Shown here: piece by piece, positions 34,429 to 42,534 of the stretch
How the letters are laid out: each line of letters begins with the position of its first letter
Numbering within the stretch: position 1 is the first letter of the stretch
Source: Lentisphaeria bacterium
GTDB lineage: Bacteria; Verrucomicrobiota; Lentisphaeria; Victivallales; Victivallaceae
NCBI GenBank assembly: GCA_017462015.1
Contig: JAFTRX010000054.1
Span: forward strand, 62,001 to 126,000
Direction of reading: 5' to 3'
Length of the DNA stretch: 64,000 bases
Position numbers and translations under genes: made by a program
Notes under the pieces: model-generated
The model's database searches: none
Told to the model about the DNA's origin: nothing
The model's input: only the letters and a program-made list of their open reading frames with translations

Positions 34429-35511
34429 TTAGCGGTTGGCGCTTTCAAACTTCTTCATGAAGTCGACCAGCGCGATAACGCCTTCAGCGGGCATCGCGTT
34501 GTAGATGCTGGCACGGCATCCACCGACCAGACGGTGACCTTTGAGCTGGGTAAGTCCGGCAGCGGTGGCTTCGGAAACAAACTTGGCATCGAGTTCATCG
34601 TTGGGGGTGCGGAAGACGACGTTCATTCTGGAACGGTCGAGACCCTTGACCGGGCAGCTGTAGAAGCTGCTGGCATCGAGGAAGTCATAGAGAATCTTCG
34701 CTTTTTCGTTGTTCATCTTTTCGACGCCGGCAAGACCGCCGTTTTCCTTGATCCAGTCGGTGACCAGAGCCAGGAGGTAGATTGCGAAGGTCGGCGGGGT
34801 GTTGAACATGGAGCCGTTTTCGATGTAGGTGGAGTAACGGAGCATGGTCGGAACTTTGGCGTCGTCGGTGCGTTCCGCCAGATCCTTGCGGAGGACGACC
34901 AGCGCGACACCGGCAGGACCGAGGTTCTTCTGGGCACCGGCGTAGATCATACCGAACTTGGAAGCATCGAACTGACGGGACATGATGTCGCTGGACATGT
35001 CAGCGATGAGGGGGACACCGGCCGGGGCTTCGGGAAGGTTGAAGTACTGAGTCCCGGCGATGGTGTTGTTGCTGGTGATGTGCATGTAAGCCGCGCCCGG
35101 AGTGAGCTTCCACTGATCCTGAGCGGGGATGTGATCATACTTGTCATCGCGGGAGCTGGCAACGACGTTGACATTTCCGAACATCTTGGCTTCTTTGATC
35201 GCCTTGTTGCTCCAGACGCCGGTATCGACATAGTCGGCAGTTCCGCCGTTGAGGAAGTTCATGGCGAGCATGGCGAACTGCATGCTGGCGCCGCCCTGAA
35301 TGAAAAGAACAGCGTAATCATCGGAGAGGTTCAGGATCTCTCTGACGTTGGCTTCCGCACGGTCGATGACCGGCTGGAAGAATTTGCCGCGGTGGGAAAG
35401 TTCAAGAATACCACTGCCGCTGCCCTGATAGTCGATAAATTCAGCCTGAGCTTTGCGCATGACGGATTCCGGGAGCATCGCCGGACCGGCTGCAAAATTG
35501 TAAATCTTCAT
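34429..35511 (-). CDS. serC: Phosphoserine aminotransferase
   Basis: 360 aa. SerC makes 3-phosphoserine from 3-phosphohydroxypyruvate and can also act after PdxB in pyridoxal phosphate synthesis. It starts MKIYNFAAGPAMLPESV, the family's usual N-terminus, and the PLP lysine lies in YAGAQKNLGPAGV. Codon use is strongly biased, as for fba. It has its own promoter (35577-35605) and terminator, so it is a separate unit inside the minus-strand chain. Confidence 0.95.
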   Translation of the reverse strand: MKIYNFAAGPAMLPESVMRKAQAEFIDYQGSGSGILELSHRGKFFQPVIDRAEANVREILNLSDDYAVLFIQGGASMQFAMLAMNFLNGGTADYVDTGVWSNKAIKEAKMFGNVNVVASSRDDKYDHIPAQDQWKLTPGAAYMHITSNNTIAGTQYFNLPEAPAGVPLIADMSSDIMSRQFDASKFGMIYAGAQKNLGPAGVALVVLRKDLAERTDDAKVPTMLRYSTYIENGSMFNTPPTFAIYLLALVTDWIKENGGLAGVEKMNNEKAKILYDFLDASSFYSCPVKGLDRSRMNVVFRTPNDELDAKFVSEATAAGLTQLKGHRLVGGCRASIYNAMPAEGVIALVDFMKKFESANR

Positions 35512-35576
35512 AATCCTCTCCTTGCCTTTCCCCGCAGAAACTTTTTCACTGCGGTAATATCTGTTGGTTATTTCAT

Positions 35577-35607
35577 AATATACACTTGAAATGTTTAAAT
35601 TTCAAGT
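35577..35607 (-). promoter_or_regulatory. serC promoter with an overlapping palindrome
   Basis: TTGAAA (35600-35605, minus strand), 17 bp, TATATT (35577-35582). A perfect 9-bp inverted repeat, ACTTGAAAT-GTTTAA-ATTTCAAGT (35584-35607), covers the -35 box and the spacer, so it could be an operator. The U32 gene ends inside it at 35595. Confidence 0.6.
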
Positions 35608-37610
35608 CTTTCTGCCGGGTAAAGCTCATAAACATTGCGGTTTTTGCGTACGGTGAAGCGGTTGTTCCGTTCGTCGTGCCATTTTCCGGTCGGCAGCGGG
35701 AGTCTGGTGACCAGAAGCGGATGCGTGCCGGAACTGCGGAAAACCGGGAGCGCGGAACGCTTTTGCAACGCGGAAAAAGCGGCATCATCCAGCTCCGGAG
35801 CTGCTTCGGCGGCGGTGATGCCAAGAGTTTGCATCAGCGTTGCGGCTTGAACGTTGCATACCGGAATCGGGAACAGTACATTGACTTGTACGTCGGTATA
35901 CGGTTTGAGCAGGGTGAAGCCGTGCCAGTGGGTGATGTTGAAAGTGCGGATGCCCGCGCGGTACTGCTTTTCGATTTCGCGTTCAAGCTCTTTGAGTTCC
36001 CCTTCGGGGACAAATGCCGGAAGAGTGAAGGATGCTTTTTTGTCCGGCTCTGCGGCCGGGGCAGGAGCTTCCGGAGTTTGAGTAACTTCCTCAAAGAATG
36101 AGGTCATTTTTTCCGCGTGGAAAGAAAAATACTCTTCCAGAGAGAGCTTTTGAGCTGTCTCTTCCCAAAATTCCCGGCGCATCTTTTTTAATTCAGCCGC
36201 CGGGACGAAAAATTTTCCATCCACATTGACGGAGATTTTTCCGGTGCGCCACGGTTCAGGGACACCTTCAGAAAAACATTTTTCCACCTCCACTGCGTTT
36301 AAAGGGTGCTTCTCCGCCGGGGAGAAAGCACACTCTCTGATAAAGGTGTGTCCGGCAAGAGTGAGGCAAAACTTCTCTGCGCTGAAATCGATTTTCAAAT
36401 CCAGCGGATAGCGCAGGCGGGGAAGATTTGCCGCCTGCCGGGAAAAATCAAATCCGTTTTCTCCGATTTTCAGTAATTGCCACTCTGCTCCGGCAGAAAA
36501 ATCACCCGGTATAAAGACCCGGCATCCGGCTTTTACCTTCAACGCCCGCACTCCGGGGGCGGACTCCATTTTGGTAAGAGAAAAGGAGTCCCCGTCTCCG
36601 CCTTGCGGCGGTTGAAAACGCAGACGGTCGCCCAGATGCAATGGGGATAACGTGGAGACAAGTACGCCGCGGCGGGTTATTTTTTCCACTTTGGCAGCCG
36701 GAGTTCCGAAAACGCCGGATATCCGGCTGTCAACGAGTGCGCGTTTGGCGGGGAAATCGTAGAATCCGAGTGTTTTGCGTCGGGACAGCGCGGAACAGAG
36801 AATATTTTCTGCTTCCCGGAGGGCGGCATCTCTTTCTCCGGGGGCGGCATCCAGAAGCATCCTGTAGGCGCGAGCAGTTTTCCAGACATAATCCGGAGAG
36901 CGGAGACGTCCTTCGATTTTCAAAGAGGCAACGTTGCACGCTTCAAGTTCATCCAGCAGTGTCGTGGCGCACAAATCTCCGGGAGAGAGAAAGAACCCGT
37001 TCCCCTGCGGGGTAGTATACCGGCGGCGGCAGGGCTGTTTGCACCGTCCGCGGTTGCCGCTCTGGTCGTAGAGAAAACCGGAGAGCAAACAGCGCCCGGA
37101 AAGCGAACAGCATAATGAGCCGTGGATGAATACTTCCAGTTCAAGTCTGGTCTGCCGGGAAATTTTTTTCAACTCATCAAGAGTGATCTGCCGTTCCAGA
37201 ATGACCCGGCTCACTCCCAGAGCTTCCATCGCCGCAACTCCGGCGGAATTATGGATACCCATCTGAGTGGATGCATGCAGTTTCAGCTCCGGAAAATATT
37301 TTTTGACCACTTTGATGATGCCGGGATCCTGTACGATAATGGCATCCGGATGGAGCCGGTCGAGGGTGGTCAATGTTTCAAAAAGGCTTCCAAGTTCGTC
37401 CTCTTTTACCAGAGTGTTGAGCGTGACGTAGACTTTTTTGGAATTTTCGTTGGCGAAACGGATGAGTTTGCCCAGCGTTTCCGGAGTGAAATTTTCTGCC
37501 CGCATCCGGGCATTGAATGCTCCGGACAGACCGCAGTATACCGCATCGGCACCACCGGCAAAGGCGGCAAGGGCAAGTTCCGGATTTCCGGCAGGAGAGA
37601 GCAGTTCCAT
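35595..37610 (-). CDS. U32 family peptidase-like protein, probable RNA hydroxylation enzyme (RlhA/TrhP type)
   Basis: 671 aa. The N-terminal U32 domain (about 1-280) has MELLSPAGNPELALAAFAGGADAVYCG, split here as LLSPAGNPELALAAF and GGADAVYCGL, then HASTQMGIHN and the cysteine cluster LCCSLSGRCLLSGFLYD with GRCKQPCRRRY, which in this family are cluster ligands. The middle (about 290-560) matches the DUF3656-type region, and the C-terminal part (about 560-671) is a second U32-like segment. The length is close to E. coli RlhA/YdcP, which hydroxylates C2501 of 23S rRNA, and longer than TrhP. It lies 14 bp after an unknown gene. Confidence 0.82.
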   Translation of the reverse strand: MELLSPAGNPELALAAFAGGADAVYCGLSGAFNARMRAENFTPETLGKLIRFANENSKKVYVTLNTLVKEDELGSLFETLTTLDRLHPDAIIVQDPGIIKVVKKYFPELKLHASTQMGIHNSAGVAAMEALGVSRVILERQITLDELKKISRQTRLELEVFIHGSLCCSLSGRCLLSGFLYDQSGNRGRCKQPCRRRYTTPQGNGFFLSPGDLCATTLLDELEACNVASLKIEGRLRSPDYVWKTARAYRMLLDAAPGERDAALREAENILCSALSRRKTLGFYDFPAKRALVDSRISGVFGTPAAKVEKITRRGVLVSTLSPLHLGDRLRFQPPQGGDGDSFSLTKMESAPGVRALKVKAGCRVFIPGDFSAGAEWQLLKIGENGFDFSRQAANLPRLRYPLDLKIDFSAEKFCLTLAGHTFIRECAFSPAEKHPLNAVEVEKCFSEGVPEPWRTGKISVNVDGKFFVPAAELKKMRREFWEETAQKLSLEEYFSFHAEKMTSFFEEVTQTPEAPAPAAEPDKKASFTLPAFVPEGELKELEREIEKQYRAGIRTFNITHWHGFTLLKPYTDVQVNVLFPIPVCNVQAATLMQTLGITAAEAAPELDDAAFSALQKRSALPVFRSSGTHPLLVTRLPLPTGKWHDERNNRFTVRKNRNVYELYPAERLEI

Positions 37611-37624
37611 AATGATCGCTCCGG

Positions 37625-38491
37625 TCAGTCGTTCATTTTGATTTTGCTCCGGCGTCGGGGAGGACGGCGTAAAGAGGAATCATGATCCACGCCGCAGCTG
37701 AACCGGACGGCGCAAGCTCCGGCGGAGGCGATATTCAAAGCGAAGCTTGTGCGCTGTTCCGGAGTGACATTGTTCTGCATTTGCGCCTCCCGTACCAGTT
37801 GGAAGCGGGGACGGGAGAAGAAGAGTTCCACTATGCCCCAGACGGGGGGAATAAGCTCCGGAGAAAGAAGATTTTCCGGAATTGCCAGATAACATTGGTC
37901 GGCAACTCCTGCCTGCCGGATGCGCTCAAGTTTACTGCCTTTGCACAAAATCTCCAACTCTTTGGTGATCGTGCGGCAGAGTTTGTGATATTCCCGGTTG
38001 GCTGAAGAAGCATAATCCCAACTGCGGAACTCGGAAAAGAGATCATCGGCGGCGGCAAGATGCGGTTCCTGTTTCCGGATAAGAGCTTCCATTGCCGTTT
38101 TTTCGTTTTGCAGAGCGTTTATCATCTCCATTCGTTCAACTTTTCCGGCGCAGTCGGCAAAACAGTTGTCGATATCGTTGTACATCATCACCAGTGCGGT
38201 GCGGGTGACGACTGCGCCGCTGCGGCGGGCATGCTTCCAGAAACCGGCGACTGAAGCACGGTATTTGCTGGTGCGCGTCGGGACGTTCAAAGCGATGGCA
38301 TCCGGATTTTTTGAGACGAGGAACGCCATCGCCGCCTGCTGCAGTTCAGCACGGGAGAGGAGCCTGGTTTTCTTCTCCAATTCAACCGTGACCGGAATTT
38401 CCGGTTCAGGAGCAACTGCGCTGGGATCGGGGGTGTTGGCGGCATTGAATTCCGCAAATTCAAAAAGATCCATATTCTGATCGTTATTCAC
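37625..38491 (-). CDS. Conserved-looking protein of unknown function
   Basis: 288 aa, not recognised. An acidic Pro-rich N-terminus (1-45) precedes a mixed alpha/beta domain. Segments such as RAELQQAAMAFLV, VPTRTSKYRASVAGFW, TALVMMYNDIDNCF, LIRKQEPHLAAADDLF, and VADQCYLAIPENLL-PELIPPVWGIVEL have the order and spacing of a PD-(D/E)xK nuclease-like core, but the ExK lysine position is not evident. The C-terminal 12 residues are basic (RRPPRRRSKIK). It sits between a small lipoprotein gene and the U32 gene with 14-bp gaps. The nuclease idea is only a fold-level guess. Confidence 0.7.
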   Translation of the reverse strand: MNNDQNMDLFEFAEFNAANTPDPSAVAPEPEIPVTVELEKKTRLLSRAELQQAAMAFLVSKNPDAIALNVPTRTSKYRASVAGFWKHARRSGAVVTRTALVMMYNDIDNCFADCAGKVERMEMINALQNEKTAMEALIRKQEPHLAAADDLFSEFRSWDYASSANREYHKLCRTITKELEILCKGSKLERIRQAGVADQCYLAIPENLLSPELIPPVWGIVELFFSRPRFQLVREAQMQNNVTPEQRTSFALNIASAGACAVRFSCGVDHDSSLRRPPRRRSKIKMND

Positions 38492-38505
38492 GGCGGTACT
38501 CCCGG

Positions 38506-38898
38506 TTAAAAATATTTGCCATTTTTAGTTCCGAACACATTATCGCTTCTTTTGTTGCGGGATTTTCGGTTGCGCTCATTGATGCGGCGGATCTCCGGAT
38601 CATCTGAGGGATAACGGCTGGCGCCCATGGCTCCTTCGACCAGAGCGCGTTCCCGGTCGTTGAGTTCGGAACTGGTGATCGGCTGAACCTTGACCGGTTT
38701 GCCCCGGTGAAAAACCGTGTCAAACAGTTTGTCTCCGGTCTCTCCCGGTTTTGCCGGACGTTTTTGGGGTTTCTTTTTTGCCGGGGCGGAACGCTTCATC
38801 GACTCCGGAGTGCGGGAAAACATGTTGCGGAAACTGCGGCAGCCGGTGGCGGTAAAGAGCAGAAGCATCGAGGCGGCAAAAATGATACGAGTGGTCAT
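38506..38898 (-). CDS. Small predicted lipoprotein
   Basis: 130 aa. The N-terminus MTTRIIFAASMLLLFTATGC has a clear lipobox (TATGC, Cys20). A Lys/Pro-rich linker (34-52, KKKPQKRPAKPGE) follows, then GDKLFDTVFHRGKPVKVQPI and a helical segment with many charged residues (SELNDRERALVEGAMG, IRRINERNRKSRNKRSD). The size and linker suggest a lipoprotein that reaches through the cell wall, but no partner is evident. It lies 17 bp after rlmN. Confidence 0.7.
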   Translation of the reverse strand: MTTRIIFAASMLLLFTATGCRSFRNMFSRTPESMKRSAPAKKKPQKRPAKPGETGDKLFDTVFHRGKPVKVQPITSSELNDRERALVEGAMGASRYPSDDPEIRRINERNRKSRNKRSDNVFGTKNGKYF

Positions 38899-38915
38899 AA
38901 ATCGTCTCCGTGTTA

Positions 38916-39938
38916 TTATTTTTTCATTCGTGATATCCGCAACTGACCGCAGGCGGCAGATTTTTTACCGCCCCGTTCCACCCGGCGGGTGACGCGGGCT
39001 CCGGCAGATTTTATCTCATTTTCAAAATTTTCGATCACCGTGCGTTCCGGACGGCGGAAATCTCCGTCAGTGGCATTGTAGGGAATAAGGTTGATTTTCG
39101 CGTGATGGCTGATGGCGATCTGCGCCAGTTTCCGTGCCGAATCGAGGTCGTCGTTGATTCCGGCAATCATGGTGTATTCCAATGTGTATTGACGGTTGTT
39201 TGCATCCCGGCAGAGATCGGCGGCTTTCAAGATTTCTGCGATACTGAAGCGGACACGCGCCGGGATGAGTTTGGCTCTTATATCATCGCTGACGGCATGC
39301 AGACTGACGGCGAGATTGTACTCTTTTTTCAACTCTGCAAACTTCAGCATACCGGGGACATAACCGCTGGTTGAGACGGTGATCCGGCGCGGTGACATCC
39401 CGAATCCATCGGGAGAGGTCAAAATTTCCAACGCGGGAAAAAGCTGTTCCACGTTGAGCATCCCCTCTCCGATGCCCATAAAGACCAGATTATCCGGGAA
39501 ACCGGCACGTTTGGTTCCCAGCATAAACTCTTCAATAATCTCTCCGCAACTCAAGTTGCGGGTCAACCCGTTTTTTCCGGAGGCGCAGAAGTAACATCCG
39601 ACCGGACAGCCGACCTGCGTACTCAGGCAGAAGGTCAACCGTTCTTCTGCGGGGATGACGACCATTTCGATACATTCGCCATCGTGCAAAGTCAGCAGCA
39701 GTTTTTCCACTCCGTCCCCGGAGGATACGATTTCAGAAATTTGAGTTCCCGGCGCGTGAAAATCCTCCTTCAGAAGTGTACGCATATTCTGAGGCAGATT
39801 CAACATTGCATCAGGATCAATTTCGACTTGTTCATAGAGCCAGTTGGCAAGCTGTTTGCTCCGGAACTTAGGTAATTTCCGTTCCAGACACCATTGGGTC
39901 AAAGTATCGATATTGCTTCCGGCAAGAAAAGGCTTCAT
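38916..39938 (-). CDS. rlmN: 23S rRNA (adenine-2503-C2)-methyltransferase
   Basis: 340 aa. RlmN is a radical-SAM enzyme that makes m2A2503 in 23S rRNA and m2A37 in tRNA. The cluster motif is Cys111-x3-Cys115-x2-Cys118 (GCPVGCYFCASG). The methylated cysteine is about Cys330 in SAACGQL and the second catalytic cysteine Cys104 lies in LTFCLSTQ. Both are needed, so the enzyme looks active. Its ATG overlaps the stop of the TPR-like gene by 4 bp. Confidence 0.94.
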   Translation of the reverse strand: MKPFLAGSNIDTLTQWCLERKLPKFRSKQLANWLYEQVEIDPDAMLNLPQNMRTLLKEDFHAPGTQISEIVSSGDGVEKLLLTLHDGECIEMVVIPAEERLTFCLSTQVGCPVGCYFCASGKNGLTRNLSCGEIIEEFMLGTKRAGFPDNLVFMGIGEGMLNVEQLFPALEILTSPDGFGMSPRRITVSTSGYVPGMLKFAELKKEYNLAVSLHAVSDDIRAKLIPARVRFSIAEILKAADLCRDANNRQYTLEYTMIAGINDDLDSARKLAQIAISHHAKINLIPYNATDGDFRRPERTVIENFENEIKSAGARVTRRVERGGKKSAACGQLRISRMKK

Positions 39939-41452
39939 TTTGACAACTCCTGTGTCAATTCTCCGGCGCGGGCGTAGTCAAATTCGGAATCCTCGCTTTT
40001 GGCGGCAAGTTTCGCTTTCCGCAGATATTCCCGGGCGGCATCTTTGTCATTGGTTGCGGCGAGTTCGATTTCGGCGGCGTGGAGCAGTATGGTGGACTGC
40101 GACTCTGCCGGATTGGCGAATTTCAAGGCAAGGCGGATGAAGCTGCGCGCCTGTTTGAATTGTTTTTTCCGGTAGAGCAGATATGCCATACTGTCGAGAT
40201 ACGCCGGATTTTTCGGTTCTGCATTGAGCGCGGATTTCAGCAGTTTTTCAGCTCTGTCGAGTTCGATGTTCAAGACGGCAAAGTTGTACGCGATGGCGTT
40301 GGCAATGGAGGGCAGAAGGAGTTGCTTCGGATTTTTCTCTGCGGCAGCGGCGATCTGTCTGAGCATCGTTTGGTTTTTGGTGTGCCAGATCATATCGAGC
40401 ATTGCCCGGACGACCCACGGGGAAGAGATGGTTCCGGAAGCAAGAATACCGGCAGAGTGTTTCTCTGCGGTTTGGTACTCTTTTTTCCAGACGGCGCGGA
40501 TAAGTTGAACTTCTTGGGGCTGGAAAAATTTATCCAGTTTGGACGGATCATCAAAATACATAGTCAGGACGAAGGCGCCGAATGTGGAATTTTCCACTTT
40601 GGAAACCAGAGACAGCAGTTTGCGGTCTTTGGAGACGAATGCTGCTTCGTAGATTTGCTCGCGTAAAGCTCTATTCCGGGAACCTGAGATTTTTTTCGCG
40701 TAAATGCCGGCGCGCTTGAGGCAATGGGTGTTGTACACCTGCAAAAGTGCGGCAGATTCCGGGAAGAAAAGAACCTCTTCCAGAGCAATGAGTTTGTTCA
40801 ACGTCTCATCGTAATACTTTTTACATCCGGTTGCCGGAAGCGTCTGCCAGCGGTCGAAGTTTGCCGCCGAACAGTGTTCTTCCCACGCTCCGTTCCAGAA
40901 GAGGAAGAGCGCATGGTAAAGCAGTTCAAATCTGATTTCGGGAGCAAGATCATCCGGAAGCGCGCTGACGGGGCGGTAGATAACAGCTCCCCCGTCCAAG
41001 CAGGAGTTGTTCCGGATGTGGTACGCTGTATGTTTGGATACAATTTGGACGACACTCTGCCATTCGACGGAGGTCAACGCTGAAAAATCGCACTTGCTGA
41101 AAAATTTTTTCCGGTAATCATCCTGCGTTTTCTCCTCCGGGATGAATTTCAGGGCGATGGCGGTGATGGCAGGGATGCCGCCGTGCCGTTTGAGCAAATT
41201 TTCGGCAGACTGCTTCATCGGTTGAGTGATTTTCTGTCCTTTGAACGATGTTGAAATCACCAGATCAAGTTCGGCGGCTTTTTCCGGATATGCTTCCAGC
41301 AGCTGCAGAAGACGTTCCACTTTCAATACCGGAACCGAGATGGTCAGGGCATCATTATATTGCCGGTAAAAACGGCTGTGATCTGCCGCCGGGGCAAACG
41401 AAGTGAAGGCGGTCAGCAGCAGAAGAATGGTCAGTTTGGTTCTCTTTTTCAT
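39935..41452 (-). CDS. Exported TPR-like protein
   Basis: 505 aa. A Sec signal peptide is seen (MKKRTKLTILLLLTAFTSFAPAAD, quoted in part TILLLLTAFTSFAPA), with cleavage after about Ala22 and no lipobox cysteine. The C-terminal third (about 395-500) has TPR-like repeats: LDRAEKLLKSALNAEPKNPAYL and YLLYRKKQFKQARSFIRLAL are typical helix pairs. The middle is helix-rich but not recognised. It may be a periplasmic scaffold. Four-base overlaps join it to ispG and rlmN. Confidence 0.75.
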   Translation of the reverse strand: MKKRTKLTILLLLTAFTSFAPAADHSRFYRQYNDALTISVPVLKVERLLQLLEAYPEKAAELDLVISTSFKGQKITQPMKQSAENLLKRHGGIPAITAIALKFIPEEKTQDDYRKKFFSKCDFSALTSVEWQSVVQIVSKHTAYHIRNNSCLDGGAVIYRPVSALPDDLAPEIRFELLYHALFLFWNGAWEEHCSAANFDRWQTLPATGCKKYYDETLNKLIALEEVLFFPESAALLQVYNTHCLKRAGIYAKKISGSRNRALREQIYEAAFVSKDRKLLSLVSKVENSTFGAFVLTMYFDDPSKLDKFFQPQEVQLIRAVWKKEYQTAEKHSAGILASGTISSPWVVRAMLDMIWHTKNQTMLRQIAAAAEKNPKQLLLPSIANAIAYNFAVLNIELDRAEKLLKSALNAEPKNPAYLDSMAYLLYRKKQFKQARSFIRLALKFANPAESQSTILLHAAEIELAATNDKDAAREYLRKAKLAAKSEDSEFDYARAGELTQELSK

Positions 41453-42534
41453 TTTTCCAGCTCCGAAATAAAAAATTGCAATGCTTCGTCGCGGGTGGCT
41501 TTGCGGATGACTGTGCCGTTGCGGAAGATGATCAATTCACCGTTTTTGGTTCCGCTTATGCCCAGATCGGCATCCCGCGCTTCACCGGGGCCGTTCACCG
41601 GACAGCCCATGACCGCGATTTTTTTCAGTCCGGTACGTTTTCCGGAGGCTTTGAACTCCTGGATGATGTTTTCTATATCGCAGGTCAAGCCGAAGAGATC
41701 GATCTCAGTTCTGCCGCAACTCGGACAGGAGACGATTTCCGGCAGGGCATCGCGAATCCCGCACGCTTCCAATATTTTTATGGCGGCAAAGACCTCCTCC
41801 ACCGGAGACGCGGTCAAACTTATCCGCATGGTATCACCGATGCCGTCCAAAAGCAGTCCGCCCAGCGCGGCGGCAGATTTTACGGTTCCGCGTTGCGGAG
41901 TACCGGCTTCAGTCAGACCGAGATGCAGTGGATAACCGGTCATTCCGGCGAAGCGGCGGCAGGCTTTGACCGTCACGCGCACATCGGAACACTTCAATGC
42001 GACCTTGATATTGTGTACGCCGTATTGTTCAAGTGTTTGGCATTGCCGGTACGCGGCATGGCACAACTCCTCCGCAATGGCATCTTCGCGGGGGATGCCG
42101 TTTTGTATTTTGCGTTCGATCTCCTGCCGCGGCAAACTTCCGGCGTTGGCGCCCACGCGGATGGGAATGTTGGCAGAAATCACTTTGCGGGCGATACTTT
42201 TCAGCATGTTTTCATCGCGGACGATACCCGGATTGAGCCGGATTGCCGCACATCCGGCATCGACTGCTTTGAGTGCCATTTCCGCGTTGAACTGGATGTC
42301 TGCCACCAGCGGAAGCGGAGATTCTGCGGTTATCCGGTAAAGTGCAGTTATGTCTTCATCTTTATCCACCGAAACCCGGCTGATCTGACATCCGGCATTT
42401 GCCAACTGGCGCAACTGGGCAAGCGTGGCAACAGCATCCGAGGTGGCGGTGTTGCACATGGATTGGATGGATACCGGATAATTTGAACCGATACCCACGT
42501 TTCCCAACATGAAATTACGGGTTTTGCGGCGCAT
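41449..42534 (-). CDS. ispG: 4-hydroxy-3-methylbut-2-en-1-yl diphosphate synthase
   Basis: 361 aa. IspG (GcpE) is the Fe4S4 enzyme of the MEP isoprenoid pathway. The cluster cysteines lie in EIVSCPSCGRTEID and AVMGCPVNGPGEA, and RIGAN-type RVGANAGSLP and VALKCSDV mark the barrel. Its ATG lies 20 bp inside the end of rseP and its stop overlaps the TPR-like gene by 4 bp. IspG and RseP are often neighbours in other bacteria. Confidence 0.94.
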   Translation of the reverse strand: MRRKTRNFMLGNVGIGSNYPVSIQSMCNTATSDAVATLAQLRQLANAGCQISRVSVDKDEDITALYRITAESPLPLVADIQFNAEMALKAVDAGCAAIRLNPGIVRDENMLKSIARKVISANIPIRVGANAGSLPRQEIERKIQNGIPREDAIAEELCHAAYRQCQTLEQYGVHNIKVALKCSDVRVTVKACRRFAGMTGYPLHLGLTEAGTPQRGTVKSAAALGGLLLDGIGDTMRISLTASPVEEVFAAIKILEACGIRDALPEIVSCPSCGRTEIDLFGLTCDIENIIQEFKASGKRTGLKKIAVMGCPVNGPGEARDADLGISGTKNGELIIFRNGTVIRKATRDEALQFFISELEK

